Below are positions 49,658 through 61,551 of a DNA stretch of 64,000 nucleotides, piece by piece. Below the pieces are notes generated by a model. It saw only the letters and a program-made list of their open reading frames with translations. It was not told where the DNA came from and searched no databases. Source of the DNA: Neoroseomonas terrae (GTDB taxonomy: Bacteria; Pseudomonadota; Alphaproteobacteria; Acetobacterales; Acetobacteraceae); NCBI RefSeq assembly GCF_018129025.1, contig NZ_JAAEDI010000020.1:1-64000 (forward strand), in the 5' to 3' direction. Made by a program: the position numbers and the translations under genes. Within the stretch, counting starts at the first letter, position 1. Each line of letters begins with the position of its first letter.

Positions 49658-50833
49658 ATGATCCCGACCCGTCCATTCCGCTTCATGATGAACCGTCGCC
49701 ACGGCACGCCGGGCGTCGTGGTGCTTCCCGATTCGGGCTTCCGCCGCGCGCAGGAGGAGATCGCCTCCTGGCCGGGCCATGCGCAGACGCCGCTGGTCGA
49801 ACTGCCCGATGTCGCCGTCGCGGCAAGGGTCGGCGCCGTGGCCTACAAGCATGAGGCAACGCGCTTCGGTCTCGGGTCCTTCAAGGCGCTCGGCGGTGCC
49901 TACGCCGTGATGCGGCTGCTGCAGGCCGAGCTCGCGAAGCGCGGCGTGGCGAACGCCGCGACCGCGGCCGAGCTGATGGAGGGCAAGTACAAGGACGCGA
50001 CGAAGGCGATCACCGTCTGCTGTGCGACCGACGGCAATCACGGCCGCTCGGTCGCCTGGGGCGCGAAGCTGTTCGGCGCCGCCTGCGTCATCTTCGTGCA
50101 CGAACATGTCAGCCAGGGCCGTCGCGACGCCATCGCGAAGTATGGCGCCGAGATTCGCGTCGTCCCCGGCAACTACGATGATGCGGTGCGTGAGGCGCAG
50201 AAGCAGGCCGACGCGAACAAGTGGTTCGTCGTCTCCGATACCTCCTATCCGGGCTATACCGAGGTGCCGCGCGACGTGATGCAGGGCTACCGCGTCATGG
50301 CGGAGGAGGCGGCGACGCAGTTCGGCGCCGCGCCGACGCATGTCTTCATCCAGGGCGGCGTCGGCGGCGTCGCGGCCGCCGTCTCGGCGCAGATGCGCGC
50401 GCGCTTCGGCACCGGCGTGCGCATCGTCGTCGTCGAGCCCGAGAAGGCGGCATGCCTTCTCGCCAGCGCCGAGGCCGGGGAGCCCGTCTCGGTGCCCGGC
50501 GACCTCGACACGCTGATGGCCGGTCTCGCCTGCGGCGAGCCCTCGCTGCTCGCCTGGCAGGAACTGGAACGCGCCGCCTTCGCCTTCATGGCTGTGCCGG
50601 ACGAGTCCGCGGTGGACTGCATGAAGGTACTGGATGCCCGGACGCCGGTCGTCGTGGCGGGGGAGAGTGCAGTCGCCGGTCTCGCCGGGCTGCTGCTTGC
50701 TGCCGGCGAACCATTCGCACGCGCAGCATTGGGCCTCGAATCCGACAGCCGCATCGTGCTGTTCGGCACCGAGGGCGCGACCGACCCCGAGGTTTATGCG
50801 CGCCTTGTCGGTCACGCCCCTTCATCGGATTGA
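49658..50833 (+). CDS. dpaL: Diaminopropionate ammonia-lyase
   Basis: PLP enzyme that converts 2,3-diaminopropionate to pyruvate and ammonia. 391 residues. PLP lysine in GLGSFKALGGAYAV at about 75-88, CCATDGNHGRSVAWGAKLFG, VVVPGNYDDA-like loop, SDTSYPGYTEVPRDVMQGY (signature of this subfamily) and FIQGGVGGVAAAV phosphate loop. A TTG start 36 bases earlier is possible; the ATG in GGGGTATGATCCC was used. Confidence 0.93.
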   Translation: MIPTRPFRFMMNRRHGTPGVVVLPDSGFRRAQEEIASWPGHAQTPLVELPDVAVAARVGAVAYKHEATRFGLGSFKALGGAYAVMRLLQAELAKRGVANAATAAELMEGKYKDATKAITVCCATDGNHGRSVAWGAKLFGAACVIFVHEHVSQGRRDAIAKYGAEIRVVPGNYDDAVREAQKQADANKWFVVSDTSYPGYTEVPRDVMQGYRVMAEEAATQFGAAPTHVFIQGGVGGVAAAVSAQMRARFGTGVRIVVVEPEKAACLLASAEAGEPVSVPGDLDTLMAGLACGEPSLLAWQELERAAFAFMAVPDESAVDCMKVLDARTPVVVAGESAVAGLAGLLLAAGEPFARAALGLESDSRIVLFGTEGATDPEVYARLVGHAPSSD

Positions 50834-50904
50834 CATCGATCTGTAATCTCTCCGCAAAATGGCGCGGCTAAGCCGCCGCATCGCCACTGGGAGAGGACGA
50901 CGCT

Positions 50905-52254
50905 ATGCACCGCCGTACATTGCTGACCGGGGCGATGTCCCTGGGTGTCGCCGCGCCCGCGCTGGGCCAGACCCAGCCGACCGAGATCCAGTTCTGGCAC
51001 GGCCTCGCCCAGCCGCTTGGCGGCATGCTGGAAAAGCGCGCCACGGATTTCAACGCGACGCAGCAGCGCTTCAAGATCGTGCCCACCTTTCGCGGCTCCT
51101 ACCCGGAGACGATGGTCGCCGCGATCGCCGCCTTCCGCGCCAACAATGCCCCGCACATCGTCCAGATGTTCGAGGTCGGCACCGGTACGATGATGAACGC
51201 CGGCCGCGCGGTGAAGCCGGTGCATGAGCTGCTGGCCGAAACCGGCGTGCAGATCGACTTCGACGACTACCTGCCCGGCGTGCGCGGCTACTACAGCCTG
51301 TCGGACGGTCGGATGATGTCGATGCCGTTCAACAGCTCGACCACCATCGTCTGGTACAACAAGGACGCCTTCCGCGCCGCCGGGCTCGACCCCGACAAGT
51401 TCCCCGAGCACTGGCAGCAGGTCGCGGAGATGCTGCCGAAGCTGAAGGGCGCCGCCGGCACGCAGGTGCCGATGAGCACCGCTTGGCTGACCTGGGCGCA
51501 TGTCGAGAACTTCTCGGCGATCCACGACATCCCGCTCGCCACGCTGGCGAACGGCTTCGGCGGCCTCGGCACCGAGCTGCAGATCAACAACCCGCTGGTG
51601 CAGCGCCACATGGCGAACCTGGTCCAGTGGCAGAAGGACAGCCTGTTCCGTTACGGCGGCCGCAACAACGCCGGCGAGCCCGCCTTCCCGAACGGGGAGG
51701 CGGCGATCATGTTCACCTCCTCCGGCTTCCGCGCCCGCGTGCAGCGTGAGGCCCGCTTCAACTGGGGCGTGGCGATGCTGCCCTATTACGAGGGCACGCC
51801 GCGCGCGCCGATCAACTCGATCATCGGCGGTGCGAGCCTCTGGGTGATGAACAAGGGGCCCGCCGCCGGCGGCGGACGCTCGCGCGACGAGTTCCAGGGC
51901 GTGGCGGAGTTCTTCAAGTACCTGTCGAACCCCGAGGTCGATGCGCAGTGGCACATGGACACCGGCTATGTCCCGGTGCGCCGCGCCTCCTACGCCATCG
52001 CGCGGGAGAAGGGCTTCTACCGCGACAACCCCGGCGCCGACGTGCCGATCGAGCAGCTGCTGCGCGGCGGCGGCACGCTGACCGACAACAGCCGCGGCAT
52101 CCGCCTGGGCGGCTTCGTCGAGATCCGCACCATCATGGAGGAGGAGATGGAGCGCGCCTTCCAGGGCCAGCAGACGGCCCAGCAGGCACTCGCCAACGCC
52201 ACGACGCGCGGCAACCAGGTGCTGCGCAACTTCGAACGCGCGAATCGCGGCTGA
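50905..52254 (+). CDS. ugpB: Glycerol-3-phosphate-type ABC transporter substrate-binding protein
   Basis: 449 residues. Signal [22 protein letters not shown]; mature [71 protein letters not shown] has the UgpB wording; the glycerophosphate-binding [16 protein letters not shown] and [21 protein letters not shown] are also typical. Starts the ugpBAEC operon after GGGAGAGGACG. Binds sn-glycerol-3-phosphate or glycerophosphodiesters in known members. Confidence 0.93.
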   Translation: MHRRTLLTGAMSLGVAAPALGQTQPTEIQFWHGLAQPLGGMLEKRATDFNATQQRFKIVPTFRGSYPETMVAAIAAFRANNAPHIVQMFEVGTGTMMNAGRAVKPVHELLAETGVQIDFDDYLPGVRGYYSLSDGRMMSMPFNSSTTIVWYNKDAFRAAGLDPDKFPEHWQQVAEMLPKLKGAAGTQVPMSTAWLTWAHVENFSAIHDIPLATLANGFGGLGTELQINNPLVQRHMANLVQWQKDSLFRYGGRNNAGEPAFPNGEAAIMFTSSGFRARVQREARFNWGVAMLPYYEGTPRAPINSIIGGASLWVMNKGPAAGGGRSRDEFQGVAEFFKYLSNPEVDAQWHMDTGYVPVRRASYAIAREKGFYRDNPGADVPIEQLLRGGGTLTDNSRGIRLGGFVEIRTIMEEEMERAFQGQQTAQQALANATTRGNQVLRNFERANRG

Positions 52255-52282
52255 TGACGCATCCGTCGCCGCGGGGGATGGC

Positions 52283-53164
52283 ATGAGAAAGAAGGTCATC
52301 TTCCGCGGCGTCGCGCTGCCCTATCTGCTGCTGCTGCCGCAGCTTCTCATCACCGCGGTCTTCTTCTTCTGGCCGGCGGGGATGGCGGTCTGGCAGTCCA
52401 CCCAGCGCGAGGACGCCTTCGGGCTCAGCTCCGAATTCGTCGCGCTGGAGAATTTCACCGACCTGTTCCGCGACCCGATCTACCTGAACGCGGCGTGGAA
52501 CACGGCGGTCTTCTCGACCGCGGTCGCCGCGCTTGCGCTCGGCGCGGCGCTGTTCCTAGCGGTGCAGGCGGACAAGCAGATCCGCGCGGCGGGCCTCTAC
52601 AAGACGCTGCTGATCTGGCCCTATGCCGTGGCACCCGCGCTTGCCGCCGTGCTTTGGCTGTTCATCTTCCACCCGTCGATCGGGCTGGTGGGACGGGGCT
52701 TCGCCGCCATCGGCATCAACTGGGACTACCGGGTGAATGGCGGGCAGGCGATGACCATGGTCATCATCGCGGCGGCGTGGAAGCAGGTGTCCTACAACTT
52801 CATCTTCTTCCTGGCGGGGCTGCAGTCGATCCCGACCTCGGTGCTGGAAGCCGCGGCGATCGACGGCGCGCGGCCGATGCGCCGCTTCTGGACGGTGATC
52901 TTCCCGCTGTTGTCACCCACCGCCTTCTTCCTGCTGGTGGTGAACCTGGTCTACGCCTTCTTCGACACCTTTGGCGTGATCCACGCACTGACGCGCGGCG
53001 GGCCCGGCAACGCGACGGAGACGCTGATCTACAAGGTCTATGTGGACGGCGTGCAGAACCTGAACTTCGGGTCTTCCGCCGCGCAATCGGTGATCCTGAT
53101 GGTCATCGTGATCGGCCTGACGGCCATCCAGTTCCGCTTCATCGAACGCCGGGTGCACTACTGA
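52283..53164 (+). CDS. ugpA: ABC transporter permease UgpA
   Basis: 293 residues, about six membrane segments; EAA loop [25 protein letters not shown] at about 196-220. Follows ugpB by 28 bp and overlaps the start of ugpE (TGATG). Confidence 0.94.
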   Translation: MRKKVIFRGVALPYLLLLPQLLITAVFFFWPAGMAVWQSTQREDAFGLSSEFVALENFTDLFRDPIYLNAAWNTAVFSTAVAALALGAALFLAVQADKQIRAAGLYKTLLIWPYAVAPALAAVLWLFIFHPSIGLVGRGFAAIGINWDYRVNGGQAMTMVIIAAAWKQVSYNFIFFLAGLQSIPTSVLEAAAIDGARPMRRFWTVIFPLLSPTAFFLLVVNLVYAFFDTFGVIHALTRGGPGNATETLIYKVYVDGVQNLNFGSSAAQSVILMVIVIGLTAIQFRFIERRVHY

Positions 53165-54060
53165 TGTCGGGTACGGCCATCGATGTCGAACGCCTCGCCG
53201 CGGCGGCCCGCCGACGCAAGGCACGGGACCGCTTCTTCACCTATCTCGCCCTGACCCTCGGCGTGATCGTCTTCGCCCTGCCGATCTGGATCACCCTCGT
53301 CGGGTCCACCCACGACACCGACACGATCGGGCGCGGCGACGTGCCGCTGCTGCCGGGGACCGAGGCACTGAACAACTACGCCCATGCCTGGGCGCAGGGC
53401 GGCGGCGGGCGCAACACCTTCGCCGTGCCGGCCTCCACCATGTTGTGGAACAGCCTGATCATGGCGCTGGTGATCGCCGTCGGAAAGATCGCGATCTCCC
53501 TGCTGTCGGCCTTCGCCGTGGTATTCTTCTCCTTCCCGCTGCGAATGTTCTTCTTCTGGATGATCTTCATCACCCTGATGCTGCCGGTCGAGGTGCGCAT
53601 CATCCCCACCTTCCAGGTGATGACCGATCTGTCGCTGATCGACACGATGACGGGCCTGACCCTGCCGCTGATCGCGTCGGCCACCGCGACTCTGCTGTTC
53701 CGCCAATTCTTCCTGACCATTCCGGACGAGTATGTGGAAGCCGCCAAGGTCGACGGCGCCGGCCCCATGCGGTTCTTCAAGGATGTCGTGCTGCCGCTGT
53801 CGGTCACCAGCATGGCGGCGCTGTTCGTCATCCAGTTCATCTACGGTTGGAATCAGTATCTCTGGCCGCTGCTGATGGTCTCGGACCGGGACCTCGAGAC
53901 CGTCATCGTCGGGCTGACCAAGATGATCGGCATCGGCGACACGCAGAATGAGTGGAACCTGATCATGACCACGGCGGTCTTCGCCCTGCTGCCGCCGGTC
54001 GCCGTGGTGGTGCTGATGCAGCGCTGGTTCATCAAGGGCCTGACCGAGACGGAGAAATAG
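53164..54060 (+). CDS. ugpE: ABC transporter permease UgpE
   Basis: 298 residues, six membrane segments; EAA loop VEAAKVDGAGPMRFFKDVVLPLSVTSM at about 200-225. The N-terminus has a charged cytoplasmic leader. The stop is three bases before the GTG start of ugpC. Confidence 0.94.
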   Translation: MSGTAIDVERLAAAARRRKARDRFFTYLALTLGVIVFALPIWITLVGSTHDTDTIGRGDVPLLPGTEALNNYAHAWAQGGGGRNTFAVPASTMLWNSLIMALVIAVGKIAISLLSAFAVVFFSFPLRMFFFWMIFITLMLPVEVRIIPTFQVMTDLSLIDTMTGLTLPLIASATATLLFRQFFLTIPDEYVEAAKVDGAGPMRFFKDVVLPLSVTSMAALFVIQFIYGWNQYLWPLLMVSDRDLETVIVGLTKMIGIGDTQNEWNLIMTTAVFALLPPVAVVVLMQRWFIKGLTETEK

Positions 54061-54063
54061 CGC

Positions 54064-55128
<1,065 letters not shown>

Positions 55129-55197
55129 CGCCACCGGCGCGTCCTCCCGACACTGTGCGCGATGCGGGCATCTGACCCGCCACGGGAGGATACCGCC

Positions 55198-56169
55198 ATG
55201 AAGCGCCGCCACGTCCTGCAGCTCGCCGCCCTCACGCCTGCCGCCGCCGCGCAGGCGCAGACGGCCGCCTGGCCGACCCAGCCCGTGCGCATGGTCATTC
55301 CCTTCGCGGCGGGTGGCCCCACCGACGTGGTCGGCCGGCTGCTGGCCGACAGGATGAGCGAGTTCCTGCCCCAGCGCGTCGTGGTGGAGAACCGCACCGG
55401 CTCCGGCGTCGTCATCGGCACGGAAGTCGTTGCGAAATCCCCCAAGGACGGGTCGGTCATCCTCTACAACACGATCGCCCACGCGGTGCTGCGCGCGCTG
55501 TTCCCGCGCCTGTCCTTCGATCCGGTCGGGGATTTCACGCCGGTCGCGCTGTGCGGCCAGATCCCGATGATCATGCTCGTGCATCCGTCGCTCGGCGTTT
55601 CGAATGCGCAGGAACTGATCGCCCTGCTGCGCGCGAATCCGGGCAAGTACGACTATGCCAGCAGCGGCAATGGCGGCGCGGTGCACCTCGCGACCGAACT
55701 GCTCTGGCATCAGGCGGGCGGGCTGCGCGTGAACCACGTGCCCTATCGCGGTTCCAGCCAGGCGATGGCCGATGTGCTGTCGGGCCGCATTCCCATCATC
55801 ATGGATGTCGCCGCGGGCGCGGTGCCGTACCTTCAGCGCGGCGAACTGCGCGCCATCGGCATCAGCGACATGCAGCGCAATCCGGCGGCGCCGAGCGTGC
55901 CGACCTTCAACGAACAGGGCGTCACGGGCTTCGTCGCCTACACCTGGCACATGGTGCTGGTACCGGCCGGCACGCCGGAGCCGATCGTCACGGCGATGAA
56001 CGCGGCCATCAACCGTGCGCTGAACTTGCCCGGCGTGAAGGAACGGCTGCAGGAACTGACCATGACCGTGGTCTCCGACAGCACGCCGGCGAGCGCGAAG
56101 GCGTTCCTCGATGCCGAGATCGCGAAGTGGGAACCGATCATCCGCAGCGCCAACATCACCGCCAATTGA
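55198..56169 (+). CDS. Bug family tripartite tricarboxylate transporter receptor (tandem pair, first)
   Basis: 323 residues. Start MKRRHVLQLAALTPAAAAQAQ after GGGAGGA; mature AWPTQPVRMVIPFAAGGPTDVVGRL. Pairs with the next gene: WPTQPVR, PFAAGGPTD, VVIGTEVVAKSPKDGS and DYASSGNGGAVHLATELL recur in both, so a tandem duplication. A transport role for a dicarboxylate is usual but no ligand can be read. Confidence 0.93.
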   Translation: MKRRHVLQLAALTPAAAAQAQTAAWPTQPVRMVIPFAAGGPTDVVGRLLADRMSEFLPQRVVVENRTGSGVVIGTEVVAKSPKDGSVILYNTIAHAVLRALFPRLSFDPVGDFTPVALCGQIPMIMLVHPSLGVSNAQELIALLRANPGKYDYASSGNGGAVHLATELLWHQAGGLRVNHVPYRGSSQAMADVLSGRIPIIMDVAAGAVPYLQRGELRAIGISDMQRNPAAPSVPTFNEQGVTGFVAYTWHMVLVPAGTPEPIVTAMNAAINRALNLPGVKERLQELTMTVVSDSTPASAKAFLDAEIAKWEPIIRSANITAN

Positions 56170-56260
56170 TGATTTCGATTCCGGTGTAACGACGGGTTTC
56201 TCCTGGTTGACGGGTTCGACGTCGCCCGCCAAGTGTCCCCGCATCTGGGAGAACCCAAAC

Positions 56261-57235
56261 ATGAACCGTCGTAACCTACTGGGCCTCGGCGCTGCCGCGG
56301 CCCTTGCCCCTGTTGCCGCCCGGGCCCAGGGCCCCGCTTGGCCGACGCAGCCCGTGCGGTTGGTCGTACCCTTCGCCGCGGGCGGGCCGACCGATATTCC
56401 GGCGCGCCTCTTCGCCGACGAGATCTCGAAGATCCTGCCGCAGCGCATGATCGTCGAGAACCGCACCGGCGCCGGGGTGGTCGTCGGCACCGACGCGGTG
56501 GCCAAGGCGCCAAAGGACGGCAGCGCACTGCTCTACACGACTGTCGCGCATTCCGTGCTGCGGCCGCTTTTCCCGCGCCTGCCTTTCGATCCGGTGGCGG
56601 ATTTCGCGCCCGTCTCGCTGATCGGCGTGATCCCGATGGTGATCACGGTCAACAAGGACTTCCCGGCCCGGACGCTGCAGGAACTGATCGAGAAGCTGCG
56701 TGCCGAGCCCGGCAAGCATGACTACGCCAGCAGCGGCAATGGCGGCGCACTGCACCTCGCGAGCGAGCTCCTGCTGCGCCGCGCGAATGTCCGTGCCAAC
56801 CACGTGCCCTATCGCGGCACCGCGGCGGCGATGCCGGATGTGCTGAACGGCACCATCCCCATCATCGTCGACGTCGCGACGACGACGCTGCCGTTCGTTC
56901 AGCGCGGGGAAACGCGCGCGCTCGCCGTGATGGACAGCCAGCGCCTGCCGCAGCTGCCGGACGTCCCGACCACGGCCGAGGCCGGGTTTCCTGGCCTCGA
57001 GGCCTATACCTGGCACATGGTGCTCGGCCCGGCGGGAACGCCCGATCCGATCATCAACGCCGCGGCGGACGCCTTCGGTCGCGTGGCCAAGGAACAGAGC
57101 GTGCGCACGCGCCTGTCCGACCTCGCCATGCGCGTCGTGGACGACCAGTCGCCTGCCTATGCGAAGTCCTGGCTCGATTCCGAGCGGACCAAGTGGGAGG
57201 CGATCATCCAGGAAGCCGGGATCCGCGTGGACTGA
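56261..57235 (+). CDS. Bug family tripartite tricarboxylate transporter receptor (tandem pair, second)
   Basis: 324 residues. Start MNRRNLLGLGAAAALAPVAARAQ (an in-frame upstream ATG at 56111 lacks a signal and overlaps the previous gene); mature AWPTQPVRLVVPFAAGGPTDIPARL. Diverged paralogue of the 55198 gene, 91 bp downstream. Ends LDSERTKWEAIIQEAGIRVD, the common Bug C-terminus. Confidence 0.93.
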   Translation: MNRRNLLGLGAAAALAPVAARAQGPAWPTQPVRLVVPFAAGGPTDIPARLFADEISKILPQRMIVENRTGAGVVVGTDAVAKAPKDGSALLYTTVAHSVLRPLFPRLPFDPVADFAPVSLIGVIPMVITVNKDFPARTLQELIEKLRAEPGKHDYASSGNGGALHLASELLLRRANVRANHVPYRGTAAAMPDVLNGTIPIIVDVATTTLPFVQRGETRALAVMDSQRLPQLPDVPTTAEAGFPGLEAYTWHMVLGPAGTPDPIINAAADAFGRVAKEQSVRTRLSDLAMRVVDDQSPAYAKSWLDSERTKWEAIIQEAGIRVD

Positions 57236-57254
57236 CTGGCGCCGGCCGCCGCCG

Positions 57255-58490
57255 TCAGCCCGGCGGCGGCCCGCCCATCCGCCCGCGCGCCTGCGCCACC
57301 GCCGCCTCCTGCGGGGCGATGGCGACCTGGGTCCCGTCCTGCCATTGCAGCAGCATCGGCTTCGCGCGCGTGTTCTGTCCGCGCTCGTCGAAGCGCATGC
57401 CCCAGCCGTTGGCGATCGTTCCCTCCGCCATCTCGGTCGCCAGCACGGCGGCACGGACGCGGTCCTTGTCCATGCCGCCCGCGCGCTGGATGGCATCCAG
57501 GAACACTCTCGCCCCGACATAATTCGTCAGCGAATGGCCGGATCGCGGCTCCGACCCGTAGCGCCGCTTGTACAGCTCCACGAAGGCGGTGACGCCCGGC
57601 GCGTAGCGCTCGTTCACCGCGAACTGCGTGAAGTCCACATTCATCACGCCGTTGGAGGCGGGGCCGATGGCGCGGGGCGTCTCGCTCAACGAGTAGCCCG
57701 CACCGGCGCCAATCACCATGCGCGGTTTCCAGTTCGCTTCCTGCATGCCGCGGAAGAACAGCAGGATGTCGTTCTGATAACCGGTGTGCAGCACGATCTC
57801 GGCATTCGCGCCTCGCAGGCGCTGGATCGCCGAGGTCAGCTCGGTCGCCCGCACCGAGTAGGCGAGCTTCTCGACGAGGTTCAGCCCACGCGCACGAAGC
57901 TGCTGTTCCTGGAAGCCGGCAACGGTCTGGCCGTACAGCCCGTCCTCATGCAGCACGGCGATGCGCAGCGTCGTGGGGTCGGCGCCATAGAGCGGCGCGA
58001 GCGCATCGACGATGGCGGCGCCCGCCGTCGCGGCGAAGTCCGATGCGCGCGGACAGCTGCGAAAGACGTAGCGAAGCCCGCGCTCCGTGATCGGATCCGC
58101 GATGGCACCCAATTCGAAATAGGGGATGCCCTGCGGCTCGGTCACTTGCGTCGCGGCGAAGCTCAGGCCCGAGGCGAAGGTGCCGAACACCGCCGGGACG
58201 CGTTCGGCACCCATCAGCCGGCGCACCTCAGCGATGGCCTGCCCCTGGTCGACCGCATCGCCTTGCGCCAGGCGAAGCTGTCGTCCGAGCACGCCGCCGG
58301 CCGCGTTACGTTCCTCCGCCGCGATCTCGAGGCCGCGGAAGCTCTCGTCGCCCAGCAGGGCCAGTGGGCCGGTGAATGGGAACAGCGCGCCGAGCTTGAG
58401 CTCCTGCGCCTGCTGCGCCGCGGCGAGGCCCGGCGCCGCGAGCGCGGCGGCAAGGCCCGCCAGCAGCGGGCGGCGACGGAACTGCGGCAT
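57255..58490 (-). CDS. Branched-chain amino acid-type ABC transporter substrate-binding protein (LivK-like)
   Basis: 411 residues, periplasmic. Signal [26 protein letters not shown], mature [45 protein letters not shown], and [27 protein letters not shown] are typical of the ligand-binding type I fold. The transporter permease and ATPase genes are absent, so it is an orphan receptor in this window. It ends 19 bp before the stop of the convergent Bug receptor gene. Confidence 0.92.
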   Translation of the reverse strand: MPQFRRRPLLAGLAAALAAPGLAAAQQAQELKLGALFPFTGPLALLGDESFRGLEIAAEERNAAGGVLGRQLRLAQGDAVDQGQAIAEVRRLMGAERVPAVFGTFASGLSFAATQVTEPQGIPYFELGAIADPITERGLRYVFRSCPRASDFAATAGAAIVDALAPLYGADPTTLRIAVLHEDGLYGQTVAGFQEQQLRARGLNLVEKLAYSVRATELTSAIQRLRGANAEIVLHTGYQNDILLFFRGMQEANWKPRMVIGAGAGYSLSETPRAIGPASNGVMNVDFTQFAVNERYAPGVTAFVELYKRRYGSEPRSGHSLTNYVGARVFLDAIQRAGGMDKDRVRAAVLATEMAEGTIANGWGMRFDERGQNTRAKPMLLQWQDGTQVAIAPQEAAVAQARGRMGGPPPG

Positions 58491-58623
58491 GCTGTCCTCC
58501 CGGTGCGCGACCTCGGGCGCGATGTTTCCGCGCCACGGCGCTCCGTGGCAAGCCCACCATCCGCTTGACGGACCTGCGCCCCGGAGAGATTGGTCGCGAG
58601 ACGCTAGGAAAGGGATGATGCGC

Positions 58624-59631
58624 ATGGCCAGCCTGCCGCAGGAGATGACGATCATCGATCACGGCGCCGGCGGTGGGCCGGAGGTGATGCAGGTCGCGCG
58701 CGCCCCCGTTCCGACACCGCAACCGGACGAGGTGCTGATCCGCGTCATGGTCACGGGTGTGAACCGCCCCGACGTGGCGCAGCGCGGCGGCAGCTATCCC
58801 CCGCCGCCCGGCGCCAGCCCCGTCATGGGCCTGGAATGCGCGGGTGAGGTGGTGGCGGTTGGCGCGGCGGCCACCCGCTACAAGCCCGGCGACCGCGTCT
58901 GCGCCCTGACCAATGGCGGCGCCTATGCCGAGTACTGCACGGCGCCCGAGGCGCAGACGCTGCCCTGGCCGGCCGGCTACGACGCGACGCGCGCCGCCGC
59001 GTTGCCCGAGACCTTCTTCACGGTCTGGGCCAATCTGTTCGGCCACGGCCGGCTGCAGGATGGCGAGACCGTGCTGATCCATGGCGGCACCTCCGGCATC
59101 GGCGTCACCGCCATCCAGCTGGCCAAGGCGTTCGGCGCGCGGGTCTTCGCCACGGCGGGGAGCGACGACAAGTGCGCGGCCTGCCTGCGCCTGGGCGCCG
59201 ATGCCGCGATCAACTACCGCACGCAGGACTTCGCCGAGGAAGTCCGCAGCCTGACCGGGAAGAAGGGCGTCGACGTCATCCTCGACATGGTCGGCGGGTC
59301 GTATTTCCAGCGCAACCTTCGCAGCCTTGCCATGGATGGGCGCCTGGTGCTGATCGCCTTCCTCGGCGGGCCGGAGGCGGAGAAGGCCGATCTCCGCCCG
59401 ATCATGGTGAAGCGCCTGACCGTCACGGGCAGCACGATGCGGCCGCGCACCACGATGCAGAAGGGCAAGCTCGCCGCCGCGCTGGAAGCCAAGGTCTGGC
59501 CGATCCTCGCCAAGGGCGCCTGCGGGCCGGAGATTTTCCGCGTCTTCCCGCTCGCCGAGGCCGCCGAGGCGCATCGGCTGATGGAAAGCAGCACGCATAT
59601 CGGCAAGATCATGCTGAAGGTCGCCGACTGA
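58624..59631 (+). CDS. NADPH:quinone oxidoreductase (zinc-independent MDR family)
   Basis: 335 residues. [27 protein letters not shown] at about 74-100 and the nucleotide loop [33 protein letters not shown] at about 153-185 mark the quinone reductase/PIG3 subgroup, which lacks the catalytic zinc cysteines. I placed the start at [10 protein letters not shown] because AGGAAAGGG lies nine bases upstream; two earlier ATGs at 58615 and 58618 overlap that site. Followed after 17 bp by an SDR gene. Confidence 0.93.
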   Translation: MASLPQEMTIIDHGAGGGPEVMQVARAPVPTPQPDEVLIRVMVTGVNRPDVAQRGGSYPPPPGASPVMGLECAGEVVAVGAAATRYKPGDRVCALTNGGAYAEYCTAPEAQTLPWPAGYDATRAAALPETFFTVWANLFGHGRLQDGETVLIHGGTSGIGVTAIQLAKAFGARVFATAGSDDKCAACLRLGADAAINYRTQDFAEEVRSLTGKKGVDVILDMVGGSYFQRNLRSLAMDGRLVLIAFLGGPEAEKADLRPIMVKRLTVTGSTMRPRTTMQKGKLAAALEAKVWPILAKGACGPEIFRVFPLAEAAEAHRLMESSTHIGKIMLKVAD

Positions 59632-59648
59632 CCAACGGAGAGGGCACC

Positions 59649-60389
59649 ATGTTCGACCTGACCGGCAAGGTCGCCCTGATCACCGGCGCCAATGGCGGTA
59701 TTCCGCGCGCGACGGCGGCACTGTTCCGCCGCCTCGGTGCGCATCTGGTGCTGACCGATCTCGACCCCGTCGCGATCGACGCCTTCGCCGCCACGTTGCC
59801 GCCCGGCGAGGCGCGCATCGTGACCGCGCGCGCCGACGTCGCTCAGGCGGCCGAGGTGGATGCGGCGATGGAATTAGCCGCCCGCGAATTTGGCGGCATC
59901 GACATCCTCGTGACCGGCGCCGGCCTCTATGTCGAGCAGGAGGTCACGGCCATGACGGATGCCGACTGGCGGCGCACCGTCGCGGTCAATCTGGACGGCG
60001 TGTTCCATGCCTGCCGCGCCGCGATGCCGCTGCTGCGGAGCGGCGGGTCGATCGTCAACATGGCGTCCATGGCCGGGCATCGCGGCTCGGTGCGGCATGC
60101 GCACTACGCAGCCTGCAAGGCTGCGGTCCTTGGCTTCACGCGGTCGCTGGTGCATGAGCTCAGCCCGCGTGGCATCCGCGCCAACTGCGTCTCGCCCGGC
60201 ATCATCGCGACGCCGATGACGGAGGAGATCATGGCGCGCAACGGCGCCGCGCTTCTCGCCGCGACACCGATGCGCCGCTTCGGCTCGCCCGAGGAAGTCG
60301 CCTCGGCCATCGCCTTCCTCGCCTCCGACGCTGCCGCCTTCGTCACCGGCGAGACGATTCACATCAATGGCGGCCTCTACATGGACTGA
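59649..60389 (+). CDS. Short-chain dehydrogenase/reductase with unusual nucleotide motif
   Basis: 246 residues, classical SDR length. The catalytic triad is intact (Ser in NMASMAG, Tyr-x-x-x-Lys in YAACK) and ISPG-type SPGIIATPMTEEI follows. But the dinucleotide loop is TGANGGIPRA, with Pro where GIG is usual, and the NNAG motif reads VTGAG. So cofactor binding may be altered. Co-transcribed with the oxidoreductase upstream. Confidence 0.9.
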   Translation: MFDLTGKVALITGANGGIPRATAALFRRLGAHLVLTDLDPVAIDAFAATLPPGEARIVTARADVAQAAEVDAAMELAAREFGGIDILVTGAGLYVEQEVTAMTDADWRRTVAVNLDGVFHACRAAMPLLRSGGSIVNMASMAGHRGSVRHAHYAACKAAVLGFTRSLVHELSPRGIRANCVSPGIIATPMTEEIMARNGAALLAATPMRRFGSPEEVASAIAFLASDAAAFVTGETIHINGGLYMD

Positions 60390-60392
60390 ATC

Positions 60393-60578
60393 ATGTTTTT
60401 TGCACTGATCGCCGTGGTCGCCGTGCTCGCGCTGGCCATCGGTCGGCAGCCGCGCGGCCCGATGCGGGCGCTTGCCGCCGGCATCGCAGTTCTGGCGCTG
60501 TGCAGCGCCGCGATGGTCAGGCTGCGCGCGGGCAATCTTCCCGGCCATCGGCCGCGGCGTTGGCGCAGCGCATCCTGA
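60393..60578 (+). CDS. Possible small membrane protein (61 residues)
   Basis: ORF starting three bases after the SDR stop. Two hydrophobic segments (MFFALIAVVAVLALAIG and AAGIAVLALCSAAMV) joined by a basic turn, then an Arg-rich end. No family recognised. No ribosome site is visible beyond the end of the SDR gene, so it could be translationally coupled or not real. The interval 60579-60693 holds no other feature. Confidence 0.4.
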   Translation: MFFALIAVVAVLALAIGRQPRGPMRALAAGIAVLALCSAAMVRLRAGNLPGHRPRRWRSAS

Positions 60579-60693
60579 TTGACGAATTCATCGGCGGGCC
60601 GCTTTCCAAAAAGCCGCGCATGCGCTCAGATTGGCACGGAAGCTGCGGAGGCGCGGCGATACGTCGAACGGACCGGGACGGATTGCGAGAACG

Positions 60694-61551
60694 ATGCGCT
60701 CGGCCCTGCATCTCCTGATTGTGGCGATCCTGCTGTTCGGCGGCGCCTGGCCCGTCACGAAGGCTGCATTGGCGCACGCGACGCCGATGTGGTTCGCGGT
60801 CGGCCGCGCCGGGCTTGCGGCGCTCGTGTCGGCGGGGGTCCTTGCGGCACTCGGACGGCTGCATCTGCCGCATCGTCGCGACATGGCCTCGGTGCTCGCG
60901 CTCGGACTGCTGCAACTCGGCGCCTTCTTCGTGCTCGCCCATGCCGCCGTGTCCCTCGTGCAGGCGGGCCGGACGGCAATCATCTCGGCAGTGGTGACCT
61001 ATTGGCTCATTCCACTATCGGTCTTCGTGCTGGGGGAAAAGGTACCCGCGCATCGCTGGGCCGCGGCAGGACTCGGCCTGGCGGGCGTCGCGGTGCTGGC
61101 AGGCCCCTGGGCGGTTGACTGGGCCGATCCCAATCAGCTTCTCGGCCATCTCATGCTCGTGCTGGCGGCGCTGTTCTGGACGCTCGCCATCATCACCACG
61201 CGGCGCTTCCCGCCGCACAGCCCGATCTTCGAACTGCTGCCCTGGTGCTTCGCGCTGGCGACGGTGCTGATCCTGCCCTTCGCGCTGGTGCTGGAACCGG
61301 CGGGCGGCATCTTCGGACCGTCCTGGCCATACATGCTCTACATCGGGCTGATCGTCGCACCGATCGGGACCTGGTGCGTCATCGAGGTCGGGCGCCGGCT
61401 GCCCGGCGCCGTCGCCTCGGTGGCCTTCCTGCTGGTGCCGGCCTTCGGCGTACTCGTCAGCAATCTCTGGCTGGGCGAGCCGCTGGGCTGGGACATGCTG
61501 CTGGGCGGCGGGCTGATCGTCGCCTCGGTCGTGCTGGCGTCGCGCCGATGA
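60694..61551 (+). CDS. EamA/DMT-family transporter
   Basis: 285 residues, ten hydrophobic segments in two EamA repeats (the second starts near HLMLVLAALFWTLAIITTRR). Likely metabolite exporter in the inner membrane; substrate not deducible. The stop overlaps the alpha/beta hydrolase start (ATGA), so they are co-translated. Confidence 0.9.
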   Translation: MRSALHLLIVAILLFGGAWPVTKAALAHATPMWFAVGRAGLAALVSAGVLAALGRLHLPHRRDMASVLALGLLQLGAFFVLAHAAVSLVQAGRTAIISAVVTYWLIPLSVFVLGEKVPAHRWAAAGLGLAGVAVLAGPWAVDWADPNQLLGHLMLVLAALFWTLAIITTRRFPPHSPIFELLPWCFALATVLILPFALVLEPAGGIFGPSWPYMLYIGLIVAPIGTWCVIEVGRRLPGAVASVAFLLVPAFGVLVSNLWLGEPLGWDMLLGGGLIVASVVLASRR

